This document shows positions 37,100-45,374 of a stretch of 64,000 nt of DNA, in pieces. Source of the stretch: Levilactobacillus brevis (GTDB lineage Bacteria > Bacillota > Bacilli > Lactobacillales > Lactobacillaceae); NCBI GenBank assembly GCA_021383565.1, contig CP079699.1, positions 1,240,001-1,304,000 of the forward strand, read 5' to 3'. Every line of letters starts with the position of its first letter. Positions within the stretch are counted from its first letter, which is position 1. The translations under genes were made by a program, and so were the position numbers. A model generated the notes under the pieces. It worked only from the letters and a program-made list of their open reading frames with translations, did not search any database and had not been told where the DNA came from.

Positions 37100-37128
37100 A
37101 AAAACGCCTCCGCAAGAACGAAAGCGTT
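37100..37128 (-). terminator. Terminator of the toxin-antitoxin operon
   Basis: AACGC (37103-37107) pairs with GCGTT (37124-37128). On the minus strand TTTTTATA follows, just after the antitoxin stop. Confidence 0.55.
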
Positions 37129-37129
37129 A

Positions 37130-38116
37130 CTAGTTTTCATTTAAAATAGTTAGTGAATTTGCGTAGTCATACGAAATCAGCTCGGCATTCTCATTATCAA
37201 TCCAAGCCTCTTCCTTATGGGAGAAAGCAGCGATTGACTTGGCAGTCATACCTTTAAAGCGTTCCAACGTGGCATGCATAACTGCTAATTCTTCTTTTGA
37301 AAACAATGTCGCATTGAAGTCTGCGTTGGGCGCATAGTAACTCCAATCATATTGACCTGCACTAATTTCCTTCTCAACGATAAGATTAGCGCTCTCCATG
37401 GATCCATACAACAAACTATATTGATCCGGAACAGGGCCATGAGGGAGCCGCGCATAAGAAACCCCGCTTATTGAAACCGTGTTACGGGCAAAATGGGTAA
37501 AATCCGCGTAAAACAACAGTTTATTGAGTTTGGTTTTCGTCAGTTCTGGCACATTAATCACGAAGTATAAAACCATATTGGAAAACTTTTTTAAATCAAA
37601 GGCATTATATCCCGAAAATTCAGAGTAATTAATATCCGTAAACAATGCATTAATTCCCTTTTCAATGAATTTCTTCGATTGTTCTACTCCGGAAGTGCCA
37701 ACGTTTTCTTCAAATGCCGCCTTACCACGCTCAGTCATTGCTTCCTTAGAGGTATCATACAACGGTTGCGCCACATCGGGATCTGTCTCTAAGGCCAGCA
37801 ATATCTTGTTATTCGCTACTGAAGGCAATGAGCCCGTTTCATAAGTGGCAATGGTCGTCGCACTCCATCCTAATAGGGTAGCGAAGTCCCTTTGACTTAA
37901 ACCAAACGAATGACGCACCCTTTTAATGCGTTCAGGAGAAATGATGCCGTGCTTCCCCCGGTATTCATCGAATGCACTTAAAATTGCTTGATTATCAAGC
38001 TTTTCATCGAATACTTGTTCACCACTGTCTACGTCAAAGCGGGCACTCGTCACAACATCTACCTTTTCTCCTCGGATAGTGTAGGTCTCATCTACCGACT
38101 TTACTTCTGTTTTCAT
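37130..38116 (-). CDS. HTH-Panacea domain antitoxin (PanA type) with a relic YgiT-like N-terminus
   Basis: 328 residues from ATG 38116 behind a G-rich SD. Residues about 1-55 resemble the YgiT/MqsA N-terminal domain (YTIRGEKVDVVTSARFDVDS, then GEQVFDEKLDNQ) but lack its zinc-binding cysteines. Residues about 60-110 form an Xre-type helix-turn-helix (RVRHSFGLSQRDFATLLGWS with TTIATYETG). The C-terminal half is a Panacea/DUF4065 (SocA-like) domain: TKTKLNKLLFYADFTHFARN then YARLPHGPVPDQYSLLY. Panacea antitoxins neutralise diverse toxins. The toxin gene lies 17 bases upstream, and a palindromic operator overlaps the shared promoter, so autoregulation through the HTH is likely. Confidence 0.85.
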   Translation of the reverse strand: MKTEVKSVDETYTIRGEKVDVVTSARFDVDSGEQVFDEKLDNQAILSAFDEYRGKHGIISPERIKRVRHSFGLSQRDFATLLGWSATTIATYETGSLPSVANNKILLALETDPDVAQPLYDTSKEAMTERGKAAFEENVGTSGVEQSKKFIEKGINALFTDINYSEFSGYNAFDLKKFSNMVLYFVINVPELTKTKLNKLLFYADFTHFARNTVSISGVSYARLPHGPVPDQYSLLYGSMESANLIVEKEISAGQYDWSYYAPNADFNATLFSKEELAVMHATLERFKGMTAKSIAAFSHKEEAWIDNENAELISYDYANSLTILNEN

Positions 38117-38133
38117 TAGTATCGCCCCCCCCT

Positions 38134-38457
38134 TTAGTCGTAAATTGTTTCATGAAATGAAATGACCTTGGCATGTCCATTCATGAGTTTTAATTTTATG
38201 TATAAGCGCTTTTCAGTTTCACCATTTTTGTAGAAAACCCACAGGTATTCACCGGGTCTATCTCTATCTCGTTCTGGTCCCTTAACGTAATCACCAGGCG
38301 TAAGTTTCATGAGTACAATTTTAATTGATTCGGGCGTCATTTCGGTTACCTGAGCGTATGCCACTCTACGTTGGACAATTTCCCAGTTGCCGTGACTAAG
38401 GGCTTTTTTAAAGTCTTGCAAGAATCGTCGAATTGTCGCTTCGCTAGCTGAACCCAT
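38134..38457 (-). CDS. MqsR-family toxin (probable mRNA interferase)
   Basis: 107 residues from ATG 38457 (MGSASEATIRRFLQDFKKAL) behind GGAGG; a longer frame to 38472 lacks an SD. Motifs TEMTPESIKIVLMKLTPGDY then VKGPERDRDRPGEYLWVFYK, with YIKLKLMNGHAKVISFHE at the end, match MqsR-like type II toxins of RelE-like fold, which cleave mRNA. The toxin gene is first and the antitoxin second, the order known for mqsRA. Activity is inferred from the family; the catalytic residues cannot be assigned with certainty. Confidence 0.75.
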   Translation of the reverse strand: MGSASEATIRRFLQDFKKALSHGNWEIVQRRVAYAQVTEMTPESIKIVLMKLTPGDYVKGPERDRDRPGEYLWVFYKNGETEKRLYIKLKLMNGHAKVISFHETIYD

Positions 38458-38486
38458 GGCTATCCTCCACATTTATGTCTACGGTT

Positions 38487-38515
38487 ATCATATCATTGCT
38501 ACAAATTTGTAGCAA
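38487..38515 (-). promoter_or_regulatory. Toxin-antitoxin promoter with 20-bp palindromic operator
   Basis: On the minus strand, -35 TTGCTA (38515-38510) and -10 TATGAT (38492-38487) have a 17-base spacer. A perfect 20-bp palindrome (38496-38515, half-site TTGCTACAAA) covers the -35 and most of the spacer. This fits repression by the HTH of the antitoxin. Confidence 0.75.
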
Positions 38516-38845
38516 GAATTACGAATCAACAAAATGTTTAAGTTTGGTTTCACGCAATAAACTGCGGTATACGGTCAATACTGGAACTAGCGATTCAATT
38601 CCAGTAAAGTTCATCTAAGCTGTTATCCATTTTTTAATCGGCTAAATTTTATTTTACGTGATCACAATGTTCTCTTCCATTTCGCTTCCCTAGCGTGTGA
38701 TACCGCACCCATAAACACAATTATATTTCCATCTTTTTGCGGCTTTACAAAATTAATACAAAAAATCTACATCCCCGCTACATTCGTCTGATAATCTAAT
38801 GGATGTCATAAAAAATTACTGATCCAATTAGGAGGAGTATCATCC
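38516..38845. other. Intergenic stretch between the TA operon and the secreted phosphatase
   Basis: AT-rich, with no supported gene. The phosphatase promoter should lie in 38740-38810, but no clear consensus is seen. The SD AGGAGG (38831-38836) precedes the ATG at 38846. Confidence 0.45.
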
Positions 38846-40381
38846 ATGCATCGATCAACTATTGTCAAATCACTAAGCCTCGCCGGCGTCATTCTCTCGC
38901 TCATGAGCGTCGGAGTTCCTAGCGCCAGTGCCGCTACCACCGCCCAAACCCCATTGACCACTGAAACGCGTGCCACGGGAAACCGGACGACCACTAGCCA
39001 GACCGACTTAGCCACAGCGGACCCCATCATTCAATCTCGCTTGAGCAAGGACGAAATGGCCGAACAGGTTGCCCTGTACGGCGACGTCAAGGATACCTTG
39101 GTCAAGTTGGCCGGAACCAAGAACACGCGCGATATCGGCGGCTATAAGACTGCCAATGGTAAATTCCAAATTCGCCCGAACCGCCTGCTACGGTCCGACA
39201 ACCTGAACAAAGTGACCAACAAGGACAAACATATTCTCGCGGCCGACTATCACGTGACCTCCATCGTCGACTTCCGAACTGATGGCCAGATCAATAGTCT
39301 GCCCGACCAACATATCCCCGGGGTGGACAATACGAGCATCTCCATTCTGGGCGTCAAAGCCTTCTCAGATAGTGTCGCGCTGAACGAAGAATTTGCCGGT
39401 GATGGCGGCTTCTACGTTCAGCAGCTGGAGTTCGGCCAGTCGGCGGTTCAAGGTTACAGCCGCTTCCTGAATATGCTGCTACATAACAATTACGCCACCC
39501 TCTACCACTGCTCATCGGGTAAAGACCGCACGGGAATCGCCACGGTGCTGATCATGTCGATTCTGGGGATGGACGAGAAGACCATCACCAATGACTTCAT
39601 GCAATCTTACCAAACGGGTCGAACGGTCAAGCCAGCATGGCTCAAGGAATACTTCCGCGAAATTAAGACTCGCTACGTGACAATGGACCGCTACATCGCA
39701 AACGTTCTCCACTTCTCGCGGGCCCAAAAAGAAAAATTGCGGTCCATGTACTTAGTGTCAACGGATGGCACCAACACCGCCTACCAAGAGGGCGACAAGG
39801 TTATGCCAGATCCAGTCCCAGCACCGGTCAAACCAGCACCGACGCCAGCACCAAGTCAACCGGCACCAAAACCGAACCCGGAGCCGGCTAAACCAACGCC
39901 AGCCCCCGCTCCAACTCCGGCGCCAACGCAACCGGCGCCGGCTCCAGTACCGAGTCCGCAACCCGCTCAACCAATGCCGGCACCTACACCGGCCCCAACG
40001 CCAATCACGCCGACACCTTTCCTGACGCCAGCGTTGACCGCTGCGGCTAAACCAACGTCCGTAAGCAAGCCGCATAAGCACAAGCAGGTTAAGAAGACCA
40101 AAGCCAAGATTGTCTCCAGTAAGAAGCTGAGCACCAAGTATACTTACCGGCTGAAAGCCCGTAAGCAGTTATTCAAAGACGCCCACCTGCAAAAATCGCT
40201 GGGCAAGACCACTAAGAAGCACCAGCGGACAACTTGGAAGTTAACGAACGTTGAACGCATCAAGATCAAGGGTAAGACCCACACTTACTACAAGGTTAAG
40301 GACCATGCCGGACATAAGGGCTGGATTCTGAAGGCTCATGTGGTTAAGGTTAAGTTGCACCAGATGAGTCATCGAGGTTAA
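38846..40381 (+). CDS. Secreted tyrosine/lipid phosphatase with Pro-Ala stalk and SH3-like (SLAP-like) wall domain
   Basis: 511 residues. A signal peptide ends near SASAA (about 30). Residues about 60-310 are a Y_phosphatase3-type (PtpB/LipA-like) phosphatase: NTRDIGGYKT and RLLRSDNL near the start, the general-acid region VDFRTDGQI, and the active loop HCSSGKDRTG with nucleophile Cys222 and Arg228. The loop Lys and Asp resemble triple-specificity phosphatases that also attack phosphoinositides. Residues about 319-391 are a Pro-Ala-Thr repeat stalk. Residues about 408-511 are very basic, with YYKVKDHAGHKGWILKAHVV, an SH3-like wall-binding module. It should act outside the cell on unknown substrates. 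A decayed copy of the C-terminal module lies at 41873-42121. Confidence 0.87.
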   Translation: MHRSTIVKSLSLAGVILSLMSVGVPSASAATTAQTPLTTETRATGNRTTTSQTDLATADPIIQSRLSKDEMAEQVALYGDVKDTLVKLAGTKNTRDIGGYKTANGKFQIRPNRLLRSDNLNKVTNKDKHILAADYHVTSIVDFRTDGQINSLPDQHIPGVDNTSISILGVKAFSDSVALNEEFAGDGGFYVQQLEFGQSAVQGYSRFLNMLLHNNYATLYHCSSGKDRTGIATVLIMSILGMDEKTITNDFMQSYQTGRTVKPAWLKEYFREIKTRYVTMDRYIANVLHFSRAQKEKLRSMYLVSTDGTNTAYQEGDKVMPDPVPAPVKPAPTPAPSQPAPKPNPEPAKPTPAPAPTPAPTQPAPAPVPSPQPAQPMPAPTPAPTPITPTPFLTPALTAAAKPTSVSKPHKHKQVKKTKAKIVSSKKLSTKYTYRLKARKQLFKDAHLQKSLGKTTKKHQRTTWKLTNVERIKIKGKTHTYYKVKDHAGHKGWILKAHVVKVKLHQMSHRG

Positions 40382-40407
40382 TTACGAGTTAGATTTATAT
40401 TTTTAGT

Positions 40408-40445
40408 AACAGGGTGCTAATGGACTTCTCCATTAGCACCCTGTT
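40408..40445. terminator. Strong hairpin between convergent phosphatase and acyltransferase genes
   Basis: 17-bp perfect arms (40408-40424 and 40429-40445) have a 4-base loop, and A/T-rich flanks on both sides. Likely a bidirectional terminator. Confidence 0.75.
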
Positions 40446-40513
40446 ATTCATGTGCGTCCAATTCTAATGCTGACAGCTATTAAAAGTCTACCCTGAGAGT
40501 TCACGTCAAATAC

Positions 40514-41620
40514 TTATTTCAGACCTATCTTTTTAAATGGATAACTTCGATGTAAAAAGAACGATCGAACCACTGGGGTTTTTACAACTAAAAAGGTTGC
40601 TATTACAGGAATTAAGATTCGATAAACATTTATCATAGCTATCTGAAGCATCCCATTCCGTAATACTTGTTGATGGATTAACATATCGGGTATCCTTGAA
40701 TAATTCAGATCAACTATATGAAAGCACAAAATAATTATAGAATTTCGACCAATAAAAGCTAAACCGTTTGAAATCCAGTTACCACGATCCAAAAATTGAG
40801 CTATTTTGAACACAACTAACGAGGCACCAACCGCACCTACTATTGCTAACAATGTATCTGGAAATGAAACTGAAACCAGAAGAAAAGTCTGTCCAAATGC
40901 ATCCAGAACCCACACAAAGATTCCTAATGTAATTGCCATTGAACTGATATTCTTTAAATAATCTTCTTCCTTAAAGAGATAACCTATATACAAAAAAATC
41001 AATGAAAACAAGGCCGCATTTATTGAAAAAGGCAGCAACCAGTAAGAAGAAACCAACTTACCAATTAAAGCCAACACTAATAATAGAAATATACGATTAG
41101 CGCTTTTATACGTAGAATGTTCTGTCTTAGTTATAACCAGGTTGAAAATTTGTACAGCAATTGCCATTGCTGGTAAAAACCAAATGGCACCTATTGGAGC
41201 AACGTTTAAAGAAATTGGCATCGTAGGCTTAAGTCCTACACCATATAGCGATGCAACAAAAGTATCACGAAAACTTGATAAGTAAGGCTTCAGAAAGAAT
41301 ATCGATAACCTATTAGTAATCAGCTCTAACACTATCATCAATCCACATGTTGTTAAGTAAGGTAATATAAGGTTCCAAAGCGCTCCCTTAGCCTCTCTCG
41401 AGTAGCTTTTTTTTCTAAACAGATACCCACTAAGTATGAAAAAAATAGGCATATGAAATGCATATATCATACGCCCAAATAATTCAATGAACCCTTTAAC
41501 TGACGCCGTTCCAGTGAACATCCCTTGCCCCATATCAACATATAATGAATGTCCAACAATAACACTTAGCATTGCCAATGCCCTTGCAATGTCTATCCAT
41601 TGAATTCTTACTTTTCCCAT
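40514..41620 (-). CDS. Membrane acyltransferase, acyltransferase-3 family, AT-rich and probably acquired
   Basis: 368 residues from ATG 41620 (MGKVRIQWIDIARALAMLSV) with AAGGG about 12 bases up; the longer frame starts lack an SD. It has about ten hydrophobic helices. The N-terminal IQWIDIARALAMLSVIVGHS and the later HMPIFFILSGYLFRKKSY are the family signatures (His and R-x-x-R-type catalytic region). Such enzymes O-acylate surface polysaccharides or other envelope glycans; the substrate is unknown. The composition is markedly AT-rich compared with its flanks. It lies between the intact and decayed copies of the SH3-like domain, again suggesting insertion. Confidence 0.85.
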   Translation of the reverse strand: MGKVRIQWIDIARALAMLSVIVGHSLYVDMGQGMFTGTASVKGFIELFGRMIYAFHMPIFFILSGYLFRKKSYSREAKGALWNLILPYLTTCGLMIVLELITNRLSIFFLKPYLSSFRDTFVASLYGVGLKPTMPISLNVAPIGAIWFLPAMAIAVQIFNLVITKTEHSTYKSANRIFLLLVLALIGKLVSSYWLLPFSINAALFSLIFLYIGYLFKEEDYLKNISSMAITLGIFVWVLDAFGQTFLLVSVSFPDTLLAIVGAVGASLVVFKIAQFLDRGNWISNGLAFIGRNSIIILCFHIVDLNYSRIPDMLIHQQVLRNGMLQIAMINVYRILIPVIATFLVVKTPVVRSFFLHRSYPFKKIGLK

Positions 41621-41872
41621 TTTAATTCTATCCCTTCTTAAGTTCCCGAAATGGAGGTATACCAAGGTACGACACTCATACTGGTAAAAGCGATAAAACT
41701 TCATACTCATATGCTAAAAAATCATTTATACACATAAAATACTTAAAGAACACTCTCATAAATAACGATTGCCTCAGTTAACAGTTAAACCGTCAGTCCC
41801 TAGATTCAAGGCCAAAAAATTCAAATCAATTGACTTCAGTCCCAACCAAGCCATTCTTATAACCCATACAAA
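41621..41872. other. AT-rich gap upstream of the acyltransferase
   Basis: No gene is supported. It should hold the acyltransferase promoter, but no consensus is clear. Confidence 0.35.
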
Positions 41873-42121
41873 AAGCTAAGGGTAAGACTCCTTCAAATAA
41901 GAAGCTGCACACCAAGTATACCTACCGCCCGAAGTAAAACAAACAGCAATCTCAAGGGCACACACTCCCCCTTAAGCCATGCCAGCAAGAAACACACAAA
42001 ACACGTAGAAGCTAACCAACGTTAAACGCATCAAAATTAAAGGCAAGACAAAAAGGTTAAGGGCTACGCTGGTCACAAGGATTGAATTCGGAAGTATAAC
42101 ATGCTTAAGATTAAGCTACCT
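41873..42121 (+). pseudogene. Decayed copy of the phosphatase C-terminal SH3-like domain
   Basis: Plus-strand sequence aligns in order with 40100-40355 of the phosphatase gene: the block around AAGAAGCTG-CACCAAGTATA, the block AAGCTAACCAACGTTAAACG, and the block AAGGTTAAGG then GGTCACAAGGATTG. Stops, substitutions and deletions abolish any reading frame. The N-terminal and catalytic parts are absent. Confidence 0.75.
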
Positions 42122-42178
42122 CAGGTGTTAATCACAGATAAACTCAAAATGATTCCAAATTTAATCCTAAAATATCTG

Positions 42179-42250
42179 GCCCGATTTAAAATTGAAGTGC
42201 AACACCCCTTAAGACATTAAGGGGTGTTGCACTTCAATTTTAAATCGGGC
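42179..42250. repeat. Perfect 34-bp inverted repeat with 4-base loop
   Basis: Arms 42179-42212 and 42217-42250 are exact reverse complements around GACA. The inner part, GTGTTGCACTTCAATTTTAA, looks like IS-type terminal repeat sequence from lactobacilli, so two abutting IS ends or a tiny MITE is possible. It could also act as a bidirectional terminator, though no T-run follows. It sits at the edge of the accessory island. Confidence 0.65.
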
Positions 42251-42261
42251 GTTCGGATTAT

Positions 42262-42301
42262 AAAAAGACACTGCCCATCAGCATTCGCCATGGACAGTGT
42301 C
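42262..42301 (-). terminator. Terminator of the LCP gene
   Basis: GACACTG (42267-42273) pairs with CAGTGTC (42295-42301), with further CCAT/ATGG pairing inside. TTTTT follows on the minus strand. Confidence 0.8.
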
Positions 42302-42323
42302 TCACCTAAATCTTTGTTACTGC

Positions 42324-43400
42324 TTAATAACCACCACCGGGACCACCGTTACTTCCACCAGCATCCCCCGTACTCCCCCCGTTTCCGGTGGTGTCTGTAC
42401 TGGTCGTGGTTGTGCTGGTTGCACTCATATCAGCAATGGAACCGGTTTTCTTATGTGTCAATCCCAGGCCCTTTCTGATGTAATTTGTGACCCGTTGTAG
42501 TTCGGATTTCGAGGCAACTTCCATGCTCTGACCGTTGATGGTTTCACTCGTTCCCTGCAGGTGGGTCGTCTTAATATGCTTGGTGGCCGACAGGTAATTG
42601 GTGGCCAAAGCGGTCAGATCATTGAAGGTTAAATCGGTCTGCGTCTGCTTAGTCAGTGAGCTAATGAACGATTCATTGAGTAACGTTCTGACCGATCCCG
42701 ACTTCGCCAACAGGGCCATGATGACCTTACGCTGCCGCGTTTGCCGGCCGTAGTCGCCCTTAGGGTCATCGTCTCGCATCCGCGCGTAGGCCAGGGCCTT
42801 CTTCCCATTCATATGGGTCTTAACGCCCTTCTTGAAGGTATAGCCGCCGTAACTAAAACTCAAGGTTGGTTTCACGGTCACGCCGCCGACCTCGTTTATA
42901 ATTTTTTCCATCCCGCCCATATTAATAATGGCATAAAAATCAATCGGGATATTCAGCATCTGCTGAACCGTGGTGATGGCCGTCTTGGATTTCCCGTAGG
43001 CATAGGCCGCGTTAATCTTCGAGAGACCATAGTCCTCGTAGCCCGGGATATTCACCGCCGTATCCCGCGGAATACTGGTGATAGTGGTCTTATTGGTCTT
43101 AGGATTAATCGTGACCACCATCATACTATCCGTCCGGCCGGAGAAGGTCCGTCCCAGTGCACCGGTGTCGGTCCCCATCAACAGAATGGAGATGGGTTTC
43201 TTCCCGGACAACTGGGCGTTAACGTTACGCAGCTTCTTCACGCCGGACGCCTGATACGAGGTCTTGACGGTATTCTTCAGGCTCTGGTACTTATGCATGC
43301 CATAGGCCGTCCCTCCCGCTAAGAGGGCGAGAATCACCACAATAATGATATTGCGGAGCGGATGACGCCGTTTTCTTGGTCTGTGTCGTGGTTCCATCAT
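42324..43400 (-). CDS. LytR-CpsA-Psr (LCP) family wall-polymer ligase
   Basis: 358 residues: a basic N-terminus, one membrane helix (NIIIVVILALLAGGTAYGMH), then an extracellular LCP domain. Motifs: ISILLMGTDTGALGR, GRTDSMMVVTINPKTNKT, SIPRDTAVNIPG, KINAAYAYG and KALAYARMRDDDPKGDYGR with the conserved Arg/Asp residues that hold the pyrophosphate lipid. The family transfers teichoic acids or polysaccharides from lipid carriers to peptidoglycan. The C-terminus ends in a Ser/Thr then Gly-rich tail. It is a single gene with its own terminator; the SD is weak. Confidence 0.92.
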   Translation of the reverse strand: MMEPRHRPRKRRHPLRNIIIVVILALLAGGTAYGMHKYQSLKNTVKTSYQASGVKKLRNVNAQLSGKKPISILLMGTDTGALGRTFSGRTDSMMVVTINPKTNKTTITSIPRDTAVNIPGYEDYGLSKINAAYAYGKSKTAITTVQQMLNIPIDFYAIINMGGMEKIINEVGGVTVKPTLSFSYGGYTFKKGVKTHMNGKKALAYARMRDDDPKGDYGRQTRQRKVIMALLAKSGSVRTLLNESFISSLTKQTQTDLTFNDLTALATNYLSATKHIKTTHLQGTSETINGQSMEVASKSELQRVTNYIRKGLGLTHKKTGSIADMSATSTTTTSTDTTGNGGSTGDAGGSNGGPGGGY

Positions 43401-43528
43401 GGTTTGTCTTAACCACCCTTCCAGCCACCCGTGAACTTACCGGGTGGTGCTAAATTTTTCTCTGCTTAACTGACTTGTCCATTATAGAGACCTTTCCTTA
43501 ACACTTCCTGAGTCGATAATATTCTTAA

Positions 43529-43565
43529 TAAAAAACAAAGCGTTGCCGTCTCTGCAGCAACGCTT
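43529..43565 (-). terminator. Terminator of the amino-acid permease gene
   Basis: AAGCGTTGC (43538-43546) pairs with GCAACGCTT (43557-43565). On the minus strand TGTTTTTT follows. Confidence 0.8.
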
Positions 43566-43598
43566 CGATGTTTCCCTTACCTATTTCATTTTGGCTGG

Positions 43599-45011
43599 CT
43601 AGGCCGCCTCTCGCCGCACCCGGCTATGGTGATAGCCGTAGCTGACGTAGACGATCAGACCCAGTACCACCCAGATACCAAAGGCTTCCCAAGTAAAAGG
43701 TTGTAGCTGCGTCATCAGGTACACGCAGGCCAGAAAGGACGCAATCGGCAAGAACGGATACCACGGCACCTTAAACGAGGTGTCCATGCTCTTGAAGCGC
43801 TCATCGTGACGCAGGAAGACAATGCCCAGCGAGACCATCGCAAACGCCGACAACGTGCCGATATTCACCAGCTCGGCAATCTTATCAATCGGAATAAAGG
43901 CCGCGAAGATACTGGCCACAATCCCGAAAATCCAGGTATTGGCCACGGGCACGTGGGTCTTGGGATGGAGCTTCTTCAGTGACGCCGGCAACAGGCCGTC
44001 CCGACTGATGGCAAACAGCAGCCGCGTGCCCCCGTAGGACATGACAATCAGCACCGTGGTCATCCCCACGATGGCCCCAAAGGAAATGACGCCGGCCGCC
44101 CAGTCCTGATGAATCAGGTTCAGCGCAAAGGCCACCGGATCGGCCACGCCCAACTTCGTATAGTGGACAACCCCAACCAGCACGGCTGACAAGCCGATGT
44201 AGAGCACGGCGGCCACCAACAGTGATGAGATAATCCCAATTGGCATGTTGCGTTTGGGATTCTTCACTTCCTCACTAGCCGTGGACACGGCATCGAAACC
44301 GATGTAGGCGTAGAAGGCCACCGCGGCCCCCTTGAAGACACCGTGCGCACCGTACGGCATGAACGGCCGATAATTGGCCGGCTTCACGTAAAAGATAGCA
44401 ATGGCAATGAAGAGCAGAATCACGAGAATCTTAACGATTACCATGATATTGTTGATCCGGGCCGACTCCCGAATCCCCTTGGACAGCAAGGCGGCCACTA
44501 ACATCGTAATCAGTAGCGCGACGATATCGATGCCGCCACCCTTGACGCCCGCGGTTCCGGCCGCTGCCTGTAAGAACGGCGGTAATTTTACCCCGAAGCC
44601 CGCCATCAGGTTCTGGAAATACGAGGACCAGCTCACGGCCACCGAGGACACCGCGAAGAGATATTCCGAGATCAGCGCCCAGCCCAGAATCCAGGCCACG
44701 AATTCACCGAAGACGGCGTAGACATAGGTATACGCGCTCCCGGCCAACGGAATGGTCGAGGAAAATTCGGAATAACACAGGGCCGCCATGGCACAGACGA
44801 CCACCGCAATCACGTAGGATAACATGACGCTGGGCCCGGTATAGTTGGCAGCGATCAGCCCCGGCGTAATAAAGATCCCGGAACCCACGATGGCGCCGAT
44901 GCCCATGGTGGTCAGACTAAACGCCGTTAAGGTCTTCTCCAACCCTGTCTTCTTGTATAAATCGGTCTGCACCTGCTTCTTAATGAATAGTTGCAGTGGT
45001 TGTTTGCCCAT
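43599..45011 (-). CDS. APC-family amino-acid permease (cationic amino-acid transporter type)
   Basis: 470 residues from ATG 45011 behind AGGAGGAG. About twelve or more membrane helices. Signature regions are KTLTAFSLTTMGIGAIVGSG then IFITPGLIA, the helix 2-3 region AGSAYTYVYAVFGEFVAWIL, AYIGFDAVSTASEEVKNPKR and RDGLLPASLKKLHPKTHVPV. This matches the YfnA/CAT branch, which takes up amino acids by proton symport. The substrate cannot be fixed from sequence. It has its own consensus promoter and terminator and is divergent from asnA. Confidence 0.9.
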   Translation of the reverse strand: MGKQPLQLFIKKQVQTDLYKKTGLEKTLTAFSLTTMGIGAIVGSGIFITPGLIAANYTGPSVMLSYVIAVVVCAMAALCYSEFSSTIPLAGSAYTYVYAVFGEFVAWILGWALISEYLFAVSSVAVSWSSYFQNLMAGFGVKLPPFLQAAAGTAGVKGGGIDIVALLITMLVAALLSKGIRESARINNIMVIVKILVILLFIAIAIFYVKPANYRPFMPYGAHGVFKGAAVAFYAYIGFDAVSTASEEVKNPKRNMPIGIISSLLVAAVLYIGLSAVLVGVVHYTKLGVADPVAFALNLIHQDWAAGVISFGAIVGMTTVLIVMSYGGTRLLFAISRDGLLPASLKKLHPKTHVPVANTWIFGIVASIFAAFIPIDKIAELVNIGTLSAFAMVSLGIVFLRHDERFKSMDTSFKVPWYPFLPIASFLACVYLMTQLQPFTWEAFGIWVVLGLIVYVSYGYHHSRVRREAA

Positions 45012-45064
45012 TGCGACTCCTCCTTTCACCCATATAATGAGAATTCAGTAAGACTAATTATTAT

Positions 45065-45093
45065 ATTCTAATTTTGACTGGGTGAAATGTCAA
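45065..45093 (-). promoter_or_regulatory. Promoter of the permease gene
   Basis: On the minus strand a perfect -35 TTGACA (45093-45088) and a -10 TAGAAT (45070-45065) are separated by 17 bases. Confidence 0.8.
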
Positions 45094-45327
45094 GCTGCAA
45101 ATGGCGCTGAAAGCGCATTCTGATGGGATTTTATCCGGTTGGTTGTCGACAGATCGACCATTCGCGCTAAGCGTGGGATTCGACTTAGCCCTACCGCGGC
45201 CGTTCTATTTGGCCGACTAATCATTGACGGCCAACTTCATATTTTTTCGGCTAGCTACGATGCCAGCACTACCGCGGTTTTTCCGCTGATCGGGTTGCCT
45301 AATTCTCGTGGGATTTTAATTTTCTTA

Positions 45328-45355
45328 TTTACAAATTCAAAAAAGGTGCTAGGAT
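45328..45355 (+). promoter_or_regulatory. Promoter of the asnA T-box transcript
   Basis: -35 TTTACA (45328-45333) and an extended -10 TGC-TAGGAT (45350-45355) have a 16-base spacer. Transcription would start about 20 bases before the T-box element. Confidence 0.65.
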
Positions 45356-45374
45356 TAAGGCCATAAGATAAAAA

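Noticed and set aside
38806..39030. Minus-strand ORF over the start of the phosphatase gene
   Set aside because: It overlaps the signal peptide region of a strongly supported plus-strand gene, has no SD and no domain; a shadow frame.
39800..40020. Short periodic repeats that could suggest a CRISPR or tandem-repeat array
   Set aside because: They are the coding repeats of the Pro-Ala-Thr stalk within an intact reading frame.
45139..45366. 75-residue plus-strand ORF upstream of the T-box
   Set aside because: It ends inside the asnA promoter and leader, has no SD and no recognisable domain.
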